A stretch of DNA of 64,000 nt from Saccharopolyspora kobensis. Its GTDB lineage: Bacteria; Actinomycetota; Actinomycetes; Mycobacteriales; Pseudonocardiaceae. The stretch is taken from contig NZ_FNVB01000007.1 of the NCBI RefSeq assembly GCF_900108315.1, positions 62,001 through 126,000 of the forward strand, read 5' to 3'. Made by a program: the position numbers and the translations under genes. The notes under the pieces were generated by a model. That model was not told where the DNA came from, ran no database searches, and saw nothing but the letters and a program-made list of their open reading frames with translations. Below are positions 44,701 to 52,496 of this stretch, in pieces; the stretch's first letter is position 1; each line of letters opens with the position of its first letter.

Positions 44701-46352
44701 CCGACGCGCACCCCGCCCTTGCCCGCGGCGTCCTCGCCCGGTGTGGTCACCATGAACAGGCCGCGATCGGGGATCGTGCCGCCCGAGGTGACCGCCAGCC
44801 GCTGCGCTCCCGGCCGCGCGCGCAGCTCGTCGTTGACCCGGTCCCAGACGATGCGGGCCCGCAGCTCGCCGAACTCCTCGCTCGGATAGCGGCCCGCCAG
44901 CATGTCCAGCACCGCGTTCAGCGCCGAATCGGGCAACCCGGCGAACGGCGCGGCGCGGCGCACGACGGCGGCCAGCTGCGGCAGGTGCCAGGGATCCATC
45001 GCGACCATCGACACCACGTGCTGCGCCAGCACGTCCAGCGGGTTGCGGGGGAAGGCGATCGATTCGATCAACCCGTCGGCCATCCGCTCCGACACGACCG
45101 CGCACCCGACGAGATCGCCGCGGAACTTCGGGAACACCACGCCGCGCGACACCGCGCCGACCTGGTGCCCACCGCGTCCGATGCGCTGCAGCCCGGAAGC
45201 CACGCTCGGCGGTGTCTCGACCTGGACCACCAGGTCGACCGCGCCCATGTCGATGCCCAGCTCCAGCGAGGAGGTGGCCACCACGCAGGGCAGCCGCCCG
45301 GTCTTGAGCTCCTCCTCGACCACGGCGCGCTGCTCCTTGGACATCGAGCCGTGGTGCGCTTTGGCGATGACCGGCGGCGCCCCGGCGGCCACTCCGGAAC
45401 CGCCCACCGCCTCGGCCGGGAACCGCGTGGCCGGTTCGAGCTCCTCCTCGGCCGCCAGCTCGTTGATCCCCGCGGTCAGCCGCTCGGCCAGCCGCCGGGA
45501 GTTGCTGAACACGATGGTCGAGCGGTGCTGCCGGATCAGCTCCAGGATCCGCTCCTGCACCGACGGCCAGATCGACGGCTGCTGATCGGCCCCGTCTCCG
45601 CTGGACGCGCCCAGCTCGGCCATGTCCGGCACGGGCACCTCGACGCGGACCTCGACCTCCTTCGGGTGCGCGGGCTGGATGGTGCGGACCGGTCGCCCTC
45701 CGGCCAGGAAGGTGCTCACCTCCTCGACCGGCCGGACCGTCGCGGACAGCCCGATGCGCTGCGCGGGCGTCGGCAGGAGTTCGTCCAGCCGCTCCAGGCA
45801 CAGCGCCAGGTGCGCCCCGCGCTTGGTGCCCGCCACCGCGTGCACCTCGTCGACGATCACCGTCTCGATCCCGCGCAGCGACTCGCGCGCCGCCGAGGTC
45901 AGCAGCAGGAACAGCGACTCCGGCGTGGTCACCAGCACGTCCGGCGGCGTCCGGTTGAACGATCGCCGCTGGTCGGCGGGAGTGTCTCCGGTGCGGATGC
46001 CGACGGTGATGTCCGGTGGGGCGCTGCCGCGGCGCTGCGCGGCCTGCCGGATGCCTGCCAGCGGCGCGCGCAGGTTGCGCTCCACGTCGACGGCCAGCGC
46101 CTTCAGCGGCGAGACGTAGAGCACCCGGCAGCGGTGCTTGGCCTCCGCGGGCGCGCCTTCGACGGCCAGCTTGTCCAGCGCGGACAGGAAGGCCGCGAGC
46201 GTCTTGCCGGAACCGGTCGGCGCGACGACCAGCGCGTGCTCGCCCGCCGCGATGGCCTCCCACGCCCCGCGCTGCGCTTCGGTGGGCGCGGCGAAGGCCC
46301 CGCGGAACCAGTCGCGGGTCGCGGGGGAGAAGGTGTCCAGCACATCGCGCAC
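41796..46352 (-). CDS. lhr: ATP-dependent helicase Lhr, long form
   Basis: A 1518-aa superfamily 2 3'-5' DNA translocase/helicase; M. smegmatis Lhr is about 1507 aa. N-terminal Lhr-Core: motif I VVAPTGSGKTLAAF, motif II DEVHAV, ATSSLELGIDMG (motif V), QRIGRGGHQ (motif VI), then winged-helix and beta-barrel parts. The long C-terminal half has repeated winged helices (Lhr-CTD). It acts in repair of DNA crosslinks and alkylation in mycobacteria. Start GTG 46352 agrees with family N-termini (TFSPATRDWFRGAF) but lies close to GGAGG; GTG 46343 is possible. Divergent from the Hsp70-like gene. Confidence 0.95.
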   Translation of the reverse strand: MRDVLDTFSPATRDWFRGAFAAPTEAQRGAWEAIAAGEHALVVAPTGSGKTLAAFLSALDKLAVEGAPAEAKHRCRVLYVSPLKALAVDVERNLRAPLAGIRQAAQRRGSAPPDITVGIRTGDTPADQRRSFNRTPPDVLVTTPESLFLLLTSAARESLRGIETVIVDEVHAVAGTKRGAHLALCLERLDELLPTPAQRIGLSATVRPVEEVSTFLAGGRPVRTIQPAHPKEVEVRVEVPVPDMAELGASSGDGADQQPSIWPSVQERILELIRQHRSTIVFSNSRRLAERLTAGINELAAEEELEPATRFPAEAVGGSGVAAGAPPVIAKAHHGSMSKEQRAVVEEELKTGRLPCVVATSSLELGIDMGAVDLVVQVETPPSVASGLQRIGRGGHQVGAVSRGVVFPKFRGDLVGCAVVSERMADGLIESIAFPRNPLDVLAQHVVSMVAMDPWHLPQLAAVVRRAAPFAGLPDSALNAVLDMLAGRYPSEEFGELRARIVWDRVNDELRARPGAQRLAVTSGGTIPDRGLFMVTTPGEDAAGKGGVRVGELDEEMVYESRVGDTFLLGTSAWRVEDITHDRVVVTPAPGQPARMPFWKGDSPGRPLELGRALGAFVRELTGADTAAARERIAAAGLDGWAQDNLLSYLDEQRRATRHVPDDRTIVVERFRDELGDWRLVVHSPFGAKVNGPWALAIGARIRERRGIEPQVASSDDGIVLRLADALDDSGAEVLPTAEDVLLPPDEVQQVVTDEVGGSALFAARFRECAARALLLPRRDPRRRTPLWQQRQRAAQLLAVAAQYEQFPIVLEAMRECLQDVYDLPGLTELMSQVAARKVRVVEVETPTPSPFARSLLFGYIGMFLYETDAPLAERRSAALSLDSTLLAELLGSEALRELLDAESLEEIERQLQRLDPDRHARDAEAAVDLLRFLGDLSTEEAEARGVRAEWLAELAEQRRVLQVRIAGQERWIAVEDAGRVRDALGVALPVGVPEAFTEPVADPLGDLLIRYARCRGPFTADAAAQRFGLGVAVVHGVLDRLTGTGRLVRGELRPLEAGGGRALEYCDAEVLRRLRRASLARLRAEVEPVEPAALGRFLPAWHGIGARLRTAPTVDDVYSAVEQLAGVPVPASGLESLILPARLPGYSPALLDELTATGEVTWVGSGALAGGDGWIALAPTDVADLLLPDLPEEPGTDSPLHRAVVSALEGGALFFRQLADRAGALLLEQDESVPADDAVTSALWDLVWSGTVTNDTLAPLRSLVSGRGAAHKPRRSAPRGRYARLRAGRPSMPSRSGPPTVSGRWSLAPQPSSEPTRRAHARAEAFLERHGVLTRGALDIERVTGGFSAVYKVLRAMEESGRCRRGYVVEGLGAAQFAVPGAIDRLRALSRDEGAGDAVVLAAADPAQPYGGALDWPVVMGETRHRPGRKAGALVVLVSGEAVFYVERGGKSLLSFTEDESALRAAAGGLARVVRDGWLEQLSVQRADGEGAWGSRLAAILTEAGFRATPKGLRLRA

Positions 46353-46505
46353 CCCTCCATGCTGGACCAACGGCCCGACAGCGCGGCGCCGAGACCGTCC
46401 GAAGTGGCCGGGGAGATCGCCAATGGCCGGGATCGGTGCTCCCGCGCGGACGCTGCATGGCAGCATTCCCGTGCGGGAAGGTCTTCTCAGCTGGGAGGGG
46501 GACGG

Positions 46506-48305
46506 GTGCGCGTCCTGTCGGTGGATCTCGGTACGTCGAACACCGTGGCGGTGCTGGCCGCGCACGGGCGGCCACCGCGCGTGATCGAGGTGGACGGATC
46601 GGCCACCATGCCCTCGGCGGTGTTCGCCGGTGAGGACGGCGGGCTCATCGTCGGCCGCGACGCCGAACGCCGCGCCAGGCTGGACCCGTCCCGGTTCGAA
46701 CCGAACCCGAAGCGCCGCGTCGACGAGAGCACCCTGCTGCTCGGCGACAACGTCGTCACGGTCACCGACGCGCTCGCCGCCGTCCTGCACCGGGTCGCCG
46801 AGGAGACGACCCGCCAGCTCGGCGGCGCGCAGCCCGACGAGGTCCGCCTCACCCATCCCGCGCAGTGGGGCACGGTCCGGCGCAACGTGCTGCTGTCGGC
46901 GGCGCGGCTGGCCGGGTTCAACTGCAACCTGGTCCTGGTGCCCGAACCCGTCGCGGCAGCCGCGCACTTCGCGTCGTTCCCCGACCGGGCGCTCGGCAAC
47001 GGCCAGGTGCTGGCGGTCTACGACTTGGGCGCGGGCACCTTCGACTGCGCGATCGTGGGGGCCGGCCAGAACGGGTTCGTGGTGCTCGCCGAGGACGGCC
47101 TCGGCGACCTCGGCGGTCTGGACGTCGACCAGGCGCTGCTGGAGCACGTCGGGCGGCAGGTCTCCAACAAGGACCCGCAGCGCTGGCAGCACCTGCTGCG
47201 GCCGGAGACCACCACCGACCGCCGCGCCCAGCGCGCCCTGATCGAGGACGTCCGGGCGGCGAAGGAGACGCTGTCGCGGCACCCGCAGACCGAGGTGCCG
47301 ATGCCCGAGCCGTTCGAGGACGTGCTGATCACCCGCGCGGAGCTGGAAGCCCTGGTGCGTCCCACCATGCTGCGCAGCGTCGAGCTGCTGTCCTCGGTGC
47401 TGCGCTCCAACGGCATGGCGCCCGAGCAGCTCGCCGGGATCTACCTGGTGGGCGGTTCCAGCCGGTTGCCGCTGGTCGCGAGCCTGATCGGCGAGCAGCT
47501 GCGGGTCGTGCCGACGACGCTCGACCAGCCGGAGACGGCGGTCGCCCTCGGCGCGCACCACGTGGCCCGAGACGGCGCGGCGATGTGGACCAACGACCTC
47601 CGCCCGGCACCGGCTCCGGTCCCGGCACCGGCGCCGGTCCCGGTCGGCTACCGCGAGCCCGACACCGTGCGCACCCGCCCGGTCGCCCCGCCGCATCCGG
47701 TGCCGCCGCCGGCCGATTCGGGCTCCCGGCGCAACCTCCTGATCGGCCTGGGCGCCTTCGCCGCCGTCGCGGTGCTCGTCGCCGTGGTGGCGATCGTGGT
47801 GCGCGTCAGCGGAGGCTCGCCGGCGCCGAGCGCGTCCGAGTGCTTCCAGCCCGGTGCCCGGGACGAGAAGGGCTTCACCACGTGCCTGCGCAACTTCGCG
47901 GGCAGCGTTCCGGAACGCGCCAACTGCGCGCCGGGCTGGCAGCGGATCATGCCCGGGTTGCGGGAGCTCAGCGGCACCGTGGTGTCCTGCTCGATCGGCA
48001 ATCCCAACGAGGGCACCCAGATCGTCTACACGCAGCTGGACTCGCAGGAGGCCGCGGCCGCGCGGGCCGACCTGCTGCTGTCCTTCAACGGGGTGCACAG
48101 CGACCAGGTGGAGGCCGACTGGACCGGCAACGGGCTGTCCGGCAGCTACCGCGCGGTCACCGGCATCGACTTCGGCACCCTGGTGTTCACCGTCGAGGAC
48201 CGCCCGCTGGTCGGCATGCTGCTGCAGCCCAACGAGAACCTGGAGCTGAGCCCGGAGAACCTGGCCGACACCTTCGAGAAGACCGTCCAGCCGGGGCTGG
48301 CCTGA
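46506..48305 (+). CDS. membrane-anchored Hsp70-family protein with outer domain
   Basis: A 599-aa protein. Residues 1-375 form an actin-like Hsp70 nucleotide-binding domain: LSVDLGTSNTVAVL, VYDLGAGTFDCAI and YLVGGSSRLPLV. The usual substrate-binding domain is absent. Instead there is a Pro/Ala/Val linker (about 375-407), one membrane helix (about 412-435) and a C-terminal extracytoplasmic domain with four cysteines (ECFQPG, TTCLRNF, ANCAPGW, VSCSIG). It looks like a transmembrane ATPase signalling module rather than a chaperone. GTG 46506 follows GGGAGGGGG. Divergent from lhr. Role unknown. Confidence 0.88.
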   Translation: MRVLSVDLGTSNTVAVLAAHGRPPRVIEVDGSATMPSAVFAGEDGGLIVGRDAERRARLDPSRFEPNPKRRVDESTLLLGDNVVTVTDALAAVLHRVAEETTRQLGGAQPDEVRLTHPAQWGTVRRNVLLSAARLAGFNCNLVLVPEPVAAAAHFASFPDRALGNGQVLAVYDLGAGTFDCAIVGAGQNGFVVLAEDGLGDLGGLDVDQALLEHVGRQVSNKDPQRWQHLLRPETTTDRRAQRALIEDVRAAKETLSRHPQTEVPMPEPFEDVLITRAELEALVRPTMLRSVELLSSVLRSNGMAPEQLAGIYLVGGSSRLPLVASLIGEQLRVVPTTLDQPETAVALGAHHVARDGAAMWTNDLRPAPAPVPAPAPVPVGYREPDTVRTRPVAPPHPVPPPADSGSRRNLLIGLGAFAAVAVLVAVVAIVVRVSGGSPAPSASECFQPGARDEKGFTTCLRNFAGSVPERANCAPGWQRIMPGLRELSGTVVSCSIGNPNEGTQIVYTQLDSQEAAAARADLLLSFNGVHSDQVEADWTGNGLSGSYRAVTGIDFGTLVFTVEDRPLVGMLLQPNENLELSPENLADTFEKTVQPGLA

Positions 48306-48308
48306 CCG

Positions 48309-48440
48309 TCAGCGGCGGTTGCGCTGGTCCCACAGGAACCGCACCGCGACGACGATCGCGGCCAGCAGTCCGAGGGCGATCACGACCTTGCCGAGCGGGG
48401 TGGACAGCCCCGTCGGATCGGCCTGCATCAGGAGCAGCAC
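48309..48440 (-). CDS. 43-aa single-helix membrane protein
   Basis: A very short ORF: LLLMQADPTGLSTPLG, then a hydrophobic helix GKVVIALGLLAAIVVAVRFLW and the basic end DQRNRR. The start GTG 48440 is supported by TACGCT at exactly 6 nt upstream. It ends 3 nt from the Hsp70-family stop, facing it. ATG 48428 would give 39 residues. Codon pattern and helix suggest it is real, but no homology is claimed. Confidence 0.6.
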   Translation of the reverse strand: MLLLMQADPTGLSTPLGKVVIALGLLAAIVVAVRFLWDQRNRR

Positions 48441-48446
48441 GCCACC

Positions 48447-48469
48447 AGCGTACCGGCGGCGCGTAGGCT
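48447..48469. promoter_or_regulatory. divergent -10 boxes for the 43-aa protein and DUF3046
   Basis: Minus strand TACGCT (48452-48447) sits 6 nt before GTG 48440. Plus strand TAGGCT (48464-48469) sits 8 nt before ATG 48478. The two back-to-back boxes are only 11 nt apart. Confidence 0.5.
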
Positions 48470-48477
48470 GGCGGGCG

Positions 48478-48672
48478 ATGCGCCACACAGCTTTCCGCCA
48501 ACGCATGGCCGACGAATTCGGTCGGGTCCGCGCCGAGATGCTGGCCCAGGACCACGTCTTCTCGTCGCTCGGCGGGCGCACCGTCGACCAGGCCCTGGAA
48601 GCCGGGGTGTCGACCAAGGAGGTCTGGCAGGCGGTCTGCGAAGCCTTCGAGGTGCCGCCCGAACGCCGCTGA
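48478..48672 (+). CDS. DUF3046 family protein
   Basis: A 64-aa helical protein, MRHTAFRQRMADEFG...LGGRTVDQALEAGVSTKEVWQAVCEAF, a recognisable DUF3046 member. The family is encoded just upstream of recA in many actinobacteria (Rv2738c), and here too recA follows after one minus-strand gene. Function unknown. Confidence 0.88.
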   Translation: MRHTAFRQRMADEFGRVRAEMLAQDHVFSSLGGRTVDQALEAGVSTKEVWQAVCEAFEVPPERR

Positions 48673-48689
48673 CCCCGCGGTGAGCGGGC

Positions 48690-49436
48690 TCAGGACTCCG
48701 GTTCGCGAGCGGGCCTGGCCTGGTCGGGGGTTTCGAAGTCGGCCCACAGGTTCTGGGCGCTGACCTGCTGCTCCGGGGACGCCCCGGTGTCCAGGTAGTG
48801 CGCGTAGGCGCGGCGTCGCTCCTCCTCCATGTGCCGCACGGCCTCGGCGCGCAACCGGCGTGCCTGCTCCCGGGTCGGGTGCCCCTCGGCCATCGCGACC
48901 TCGTCCCTGGCCAGCGGGGTGAGCTCGTCGATCCGCTGCTCGTCGGCCAGCCGCTGCTCGGGGACCTCGTCGGGCGGTTCGTGGTGCCGGTAGCGGACGA
49001 AGGGGTTGTCCGGCGGCAGGCCGCCGCTGACCCGGCCGTAGAACCCGAAGAACATCAGGACCAGCCCGGCGACCAGGCTGAACACCACGTTCTGCAGCTT
49101 GAACGCGAAGAGGTTCCAGGGCGTGTTGAGCAGCCCGAGGTTGATCAGCCCGGACAGGAAGAACAGCACGCCGATCACGGCGGTGGTGGTGGAGGCCACC
49201 GGCCCGCCCCAGGCGGCGGCGCAGACCAGGATCGCGCCGACGACGATCGAGACGACCGCCAGCAGGCCGTTGCTGGACAGCCCGAGGATGTCGATGCCGC
49301 TGGTGGTGAACAGCGGAACCCGGTTGGCCACGCCCAGCACGCCGAAGGCCATCAGGCAGGCGCCGAAGACGGCCGCCGCCATCCGGTAGAACCGGCTGAG
49401 CGGGTGATCCGGTGGAAGGTAGCGGTCCATGCGCAC
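48690..49436 (-). CDS. DUF4383-type membrane protein
   Basis: A 248-aa product with four hydrophobic helices (FYRMAAAVFGACLMAFGVLGVA, GLLAVVSIVVGAILVCAAAW, TTTAVIGVLFFLSGLINLGL, VVFSLVAGLVLMFFGFYG) and a long charged C-terminal region (160-248, Glu/Arg-rich, probably coiled). The helix set matches DUF4383. Start GTG 49436 has GAGGAGG 8 nt upstream, preferred over ATG 49430. The extended C-terminal tail is longer than the usual family member. Divergent from recA. Confidence 0.8.
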   Translation of the reverse strand: MRMDRYLPPDHPLSRFYRMAAAVFGACLMAFGVLGVANRVPLFTTSGIDILGLSSNGLLAVVSIVVGAILVCAAAWGGPVASTTTAVIGVLFFLSGLINLGLLNTPWNLFAFKLQNVVFSLVAGLVLMFFGFYGRVSGGLPPDNPFVRYRHHEPPDEVPEQRLADEQRIDELTPLARDEVAMAEGHPTREQARRLRAEAVRHMEEERRRAYAHYLDTGASPEQQVSAQNLWADFETPDQARPAREPES

Positions 49437-49550
49437 GGTCGGCACCTCCTCCTCGGGTCGCCATCGGGTGGTTCTCCGAGTGTCCACCTGGGCCGGACTG
49501 ATCGCACCGTCACACGACCAGGTGACGCGACTGGCGTGTCGGGCGGGTGA

Positions 49551-49573
49551 TCGAACATCCGTTCGCCTAAGAT
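49551..49573 (+). promoter_or_regulatory. LexA box and -10 of the upstream recA promoter
   Basis: TCGAAC-N4-GTTCGC (49551-49566), one base off the perfect SOS box, immediately followed by -10 TAAGAT (49568-49573). LexA bound here would occlude RNA polymerase. The leader is about 108 nt. Confidence 0.75.
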
Positions 49574-49615
49574 GGTGGGGCAACGGGATCGAAGTCGGCG
49601 AACCCCGCGGCCGGA

Positions 49616-49638
49616 TTGTCGGTCCCTGCCCGTAGCGT
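49616..49638 (+). promoter_or_regulatory. PafBC-type (RecA-NDp) promoter of recA
   Basis: TTGTCGGTC (49616-49624), eight nucleotides, TAGCGT (49633-49638). It follows the RecA-NDp consensus TTGTCRGTG-N8-TAnnnT, differing at the last base of the first block. This would give LexA-independent damage induction with a short leader. Confidence 0.65.
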
Positions 49639-49687
49639 CTGATCTGAACGACGACGACTAAGAACGACTCGACCGAGGTGGACCCCG

Positions 49688-50731
49688 ATGGCAGCAGCGA
49701 CACCGGACAAGGGCAAGGCGCTGGAGCTGGCGCTCGCCCAGATCGACAAGCAGTTCGGCAAAGGGTCGGTCATGCGACTCGGCGAGGAGACCCGCGCGCC
49801 GATCGAGGTCATCCCGACCGGGTCCATCTCGCTCGACGTCGCGCTCGGGATCGGCGGCCTGCCGCGCGGCCGGATCGTGGAGATCTACGGCCCGGAGAGC
49901 AGCGGTAAGACCTCGGTCGCGCTGCACGCGGTGGCCAACGCGCAGAAGCTCGGCGGCACCGCGGCGTTCGTCGACGCCGAGCACGCGCTGGACCCCGAGT
50001 ACGCCAAGGCGATCGGGGTGGACACCGACGCGCTGCTGGTGTCCCAGCCGGACACCGGTGAGCAGGCGCTGGAGATCGCGGACATGCTGATCCGCTCCGG
50101 CGCGCTGGACATCATCGTCATCGACTCGGTGGCCGCGCTGGTGCCGCGCGCCGAGATCGAGGGCGAGATGGGCGACAGCCACGTGGGTCTGCAGGCCCGG
50201 CTGATGAGCCAGGCGCTGCGGAAGCTGACCTCCGCGCTCTACAACGCCAAGACCACCGCGATCTTCATCAATCAGCTCCGCGAGAAGGTCGGCGTGATGT
50301 TCGGCTCCCCGGAGACCACCACCGGTGGTAAGGCGCTGAAGTTCTACTCCTCGGTGCGGCTGGACGTGCGGCGGATCGAGACGCTCAAGGACGGCTCGGA
50401 CGCGGTCGGCAACCGGACCCGCGTCAAGGTGGTCAAGAACAAGGTCGCGCCGCCGTTCAAGCAGGCCGAGTTCGACATCATCTACGGCGTCGGCATCAGC
50501 CGCGAGGGCTCGCTGATCGACATGGGCGTCGAGCAGGGCATCATCCGCAAGTCCGGCGCCTGGTACACCTACGAGGGCGACCAGCTGGGCCAGGGCAAGG
50601 AGAACGCCCGCCGGTTCATGCGGGAGAACCCGGACGTCGCCAACGAGATCGAGAAGCGGATCAAGGAGAAGCTCGGCATCGGCGCGACGCTGGACGCGGA
50701 GGACGCCGAACCGGCTCCGGTCGAGTTCTGA
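49688..50731 (+). CDS. recA: recombinase RecA
   Basis: Strand-exchange ATPase and LexA co-protease, 347 aa. Walker [12 protein letters not shown]-equivalent region, Walker [13 protein letters not shown] and the loop-2 region [17 protein letters not shown] are intact. [15 protein letters not shown] is standard, and there is no intein (M. tuberculosis RecA has one). ATG 49688 follows GAGGTGG. Two DNA-damage promoters lie upstream. recX begins 19 nt after the stop. Confidence 0.98.
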   Translation: MAAATPDKGKALELALAQIDKQFGKGSVMRLGEETRAPIEVIPTGSISLDVALGIGGLPRGRIVEIYGPESSGKTSVALHAVANAQKLGGTAAFVDAEHALDPEYAKAIGVDTDALLVSQPDTGEQALEIADMLIRSGALDIIVIDSVAALVPRAEIEGEMGDSHVGLQARLMSQALRKLTSALYNAKTTAIFINQLREKVGVMFGSPETTTGGKALKFYSSVRLDVRRIETLKDGSDAVGNRTRVKVVKNKVAPPFKQAEFDIIYGVGISREGSLIDMGVEQGIIRKSGAWYTYEGDQLGQGKENARRFMRENPDVANEIEKRIKEKLGIGATLDAEDAEPAPVEF

Positions 50732-50750
50732 TCCTGAAGCGCTGGTGCGG

Positions 50751-51365
50751 ATGAACGACAGCGGTAGGCGTCGGGGGAGCGGTGCGCGGAACCGCTCCTC
50801 CGACGACGCCCGCCCGGAGGAAGCGGCTCGGGGCGAGACCGCGGAACCGAAGCGGAGCAAGCCCGAGACCCCGGAGCAGCAGGCGCGCGACATCGTGTAC
50901 CGACTCCTGGCGGCACGTGCGCGCAGCCGCGGAGAGCTGCGCCAGTCCTTGCTGCGCAAGGGAATCGACGAGGACGTCGCCGACGGCGTGCTGCAGAAGT
51001 TCGTCGACGCGGGCCTCGTCGACGACGCCGCCTTCGCCGAGGAGTGGGTGCACTCGCGTCAGCGCACCCAGGGCCTGGGCCGCAAGGCGCTGGGTTTCGA
51101 GCTGCGCCGCAAGGGCGTCGACGGACACCTGGTGGAAGCCGCGCTATCCACTGTGGACTCCGATGTGGAAGCGGAACGGGCCCGGGAGCTCGTGCAGCGC
51201 AAGCTCCGCTCCATGGGCTCGCTCGACTACACGACGAAGATGCGCCGGCTGGTCGGCATGCTCGCCCGCAAGGGCTATTCCGAAGGTCTCGCGTACCGCG
51301 TGGTGCGCGAAGAGATCGAGCGATCCGGAGAGGAAACCCCGGACCCGGATCTCGAAACTCCGTGA
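50751..51365 (+). CDS. recX: RecA regulatory protein RecX
   Basis: A 204-aa modulator of RecA filaments. A charged, Arg/Glu-rich N-terminal extension (1-45) precedes three RecX three-helix repeats: ARDIVYRLLAARARSRGELRQSLL, GLVDDAAFAEEWVHSRQR, and MRRLVGMLARKGYSEGLAYRVV. ATG 50751 is chosen over GTG 50745. It is cotranscribed with recA. Confidence 0.95.
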   Translation: MNDSGRRRGSGARNRSSDDARPEEAARGETAEPKRSKPETPEQQARDIVYRLLAARARSRGELRQSLLRKGIDEDVADGVLQKFVDAGLVDDAAFAEEWVHSRQRTQGLGRKALGFELRRKGVDGHLVEAALSTVDSDVEAERARELVQRKLRSMGSLDYTTKMRRLVGMLARKGYSEGLAYRVVREEIERSGEETPDPDLETP

Positions 51366-51422
51366 CGGACCGGGCCGGGCTCGGCTGCTCGGTTCGTCAA
51401 CGATCGCCTCGGGGAGCGTGCG

Positions 51423-52085
51423 ATGAACTCGTCGCCCGGAACGCACGCCTGGCGAATCGACGATCGGGAGTACGCCCAGCAGCAGCGACGGCGCGGTCGT
51501 CAGCACGCCTACGAACACCTCGTCGCCGAGCGGACCGCGCTGGTCGTGATCGACATGGTGCCGTTCTTCGTCGCCGGGATGCCGTATGCGCTGGGCATCG
51601 TCGACAACATCGGGCGCCTGGCAACGGCGCTGCGCGCGCTCGGCGGCGCAGTCGCCTGGGTCCTGCCGGCGGGAACACCGGCACGCCCGGATTTCTACGG
51701 GCCCGAGGTCGCCCGCGCGCTCCGCGAAAGCGGCGGCACCGGCCCGTTGCGAGAACGGCTCTGGCCGGAGTTCCACGTCCACGACCGGGACCTCCTCGTC
51801 GAGAAGACCGCTGCCAGCGCGTTCTTCCCCGGGCGATGCGCGCTTCCCGAACTCCTCGAACGACGGGGCATCGACACCATCCTGATCACCGGCACCGTCA
51901 CCAACGTGTGCTGCGAATCGTCGGCGCGCGACGCGGCCGCCCTGGGCTACCGCGTCATCATGCTCGCCGATGCCAACGCGGCGGGCCGGGACGAGGACCA
52001 CAACGCCGCGCTGCACACCATCTACCGCTCCTTCGGCGACGTCCGCCCCACCGAAGAGGTGCTCGAACTCCTCCGCAGTCCCTGA
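51423..52085 (+). CDS. isochorismatase-family cysteine hydrolase
   Basis: A 220-aa hydrolase with the complete catalytic triad: Asp in ALVVIDMVPFF, Lys in VEKTAASAFF and Cys in TGTVTNVCCESSARDAAALGY. It may act on isochorismate, nicotinamide or another amide; no neighbouring siderophore or NAD genes decide this. ATG 51423 follows GGGGAG. It is 57 nt after recX, possibly by read-through. Confidence 0.9.
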   Translation: MNSSPGTHAWRIDDREYAQQQRRRGRQHAYEHLVAERTALVVIDMVPFFVAGMPYALGIVDNIGRLATALRALGGAVAWVLPAGTPARPDFYGPEVARALRESGGTGPLRERLWPEFHVHDRDLLVEKTAASAFFPGRCALPELLERRGIDTILITGTVTNVCCESSARDAAALGYRVIMLADANAAGRDEDHNAALHTIYRSFGDVRPTEEVLELLRSP

Positions 52086-52496
52086 CGATCCGCTGCCGGA
52101 CGGTGCCGCTGCGATATCGTTCCCGAACCGACCGGAAAGCCCTGACCAGCGGCGTCGGCTTCGACGGTGGTGTGGACGTCCAGGAGCCAGCGGTGCGCGA
52201 CCCCGGAAACGCTCGTCGGCTTGGCGTTCACCAGCGCATCCTGATCCGGTGCCTGCCCGGGCGAGCACGCGTCGAGGCGAGCGGAAGCAACGACGCTCCA
52301 CAGTGGAGCGTTCGCCGGTTCGCGCGGCGCGAGGCCCGCTCCACGGGAGCAGGGCTCGACACCGCTCGGAGCAGGCTCGTCCGCGCGCTGCTTGCCGCAG
52401 CCGGGCTGCTCCGGACGGCTGCACGACCTGTGTGCCGTCTCTCAGATCGGGACAAGAGCGCTGGAACGTCACCGTCGGCTCGTAGAGTCGCCAGCC
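52086..52496. other. 411-nt gap without a convincing gene
   Basis: No frame looks coding on either strand. The region contains a 19-bp palindrome, ACGCTCCAC-A-GTGGAGCGT (52293-52311), of operator size. A -10-like TAGAGT (52483-52488) lies 8 nt before the HAD gene. It may be the remnant of a lost gene, but I see no recognisable family. Confidence 0.4.

Noticed and set aside
41796..48098. Longer minus-strand frame extending lhr to 48098
   Set aside because: The part above 46352 is antisense to the Hsp70-family gene and shows no helicase homology. Lhr motifs begin just after GTG 46352.
42075..48305. A 2076-codon plus-strand frame opposite lhr
   Set aside because: The first 1477 codons are the antisense shadow of lhr caused by high GC third positions. 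Only 46506-48305 has family motifs (Hsp70).
52022..52231. 69-codon minus-strand ORF in the gap after the isochorismatase gene
   Set aside because: No SD or promoter, it overlaps the isochorismatase 3' end antisense, and it has no recognisable motif.
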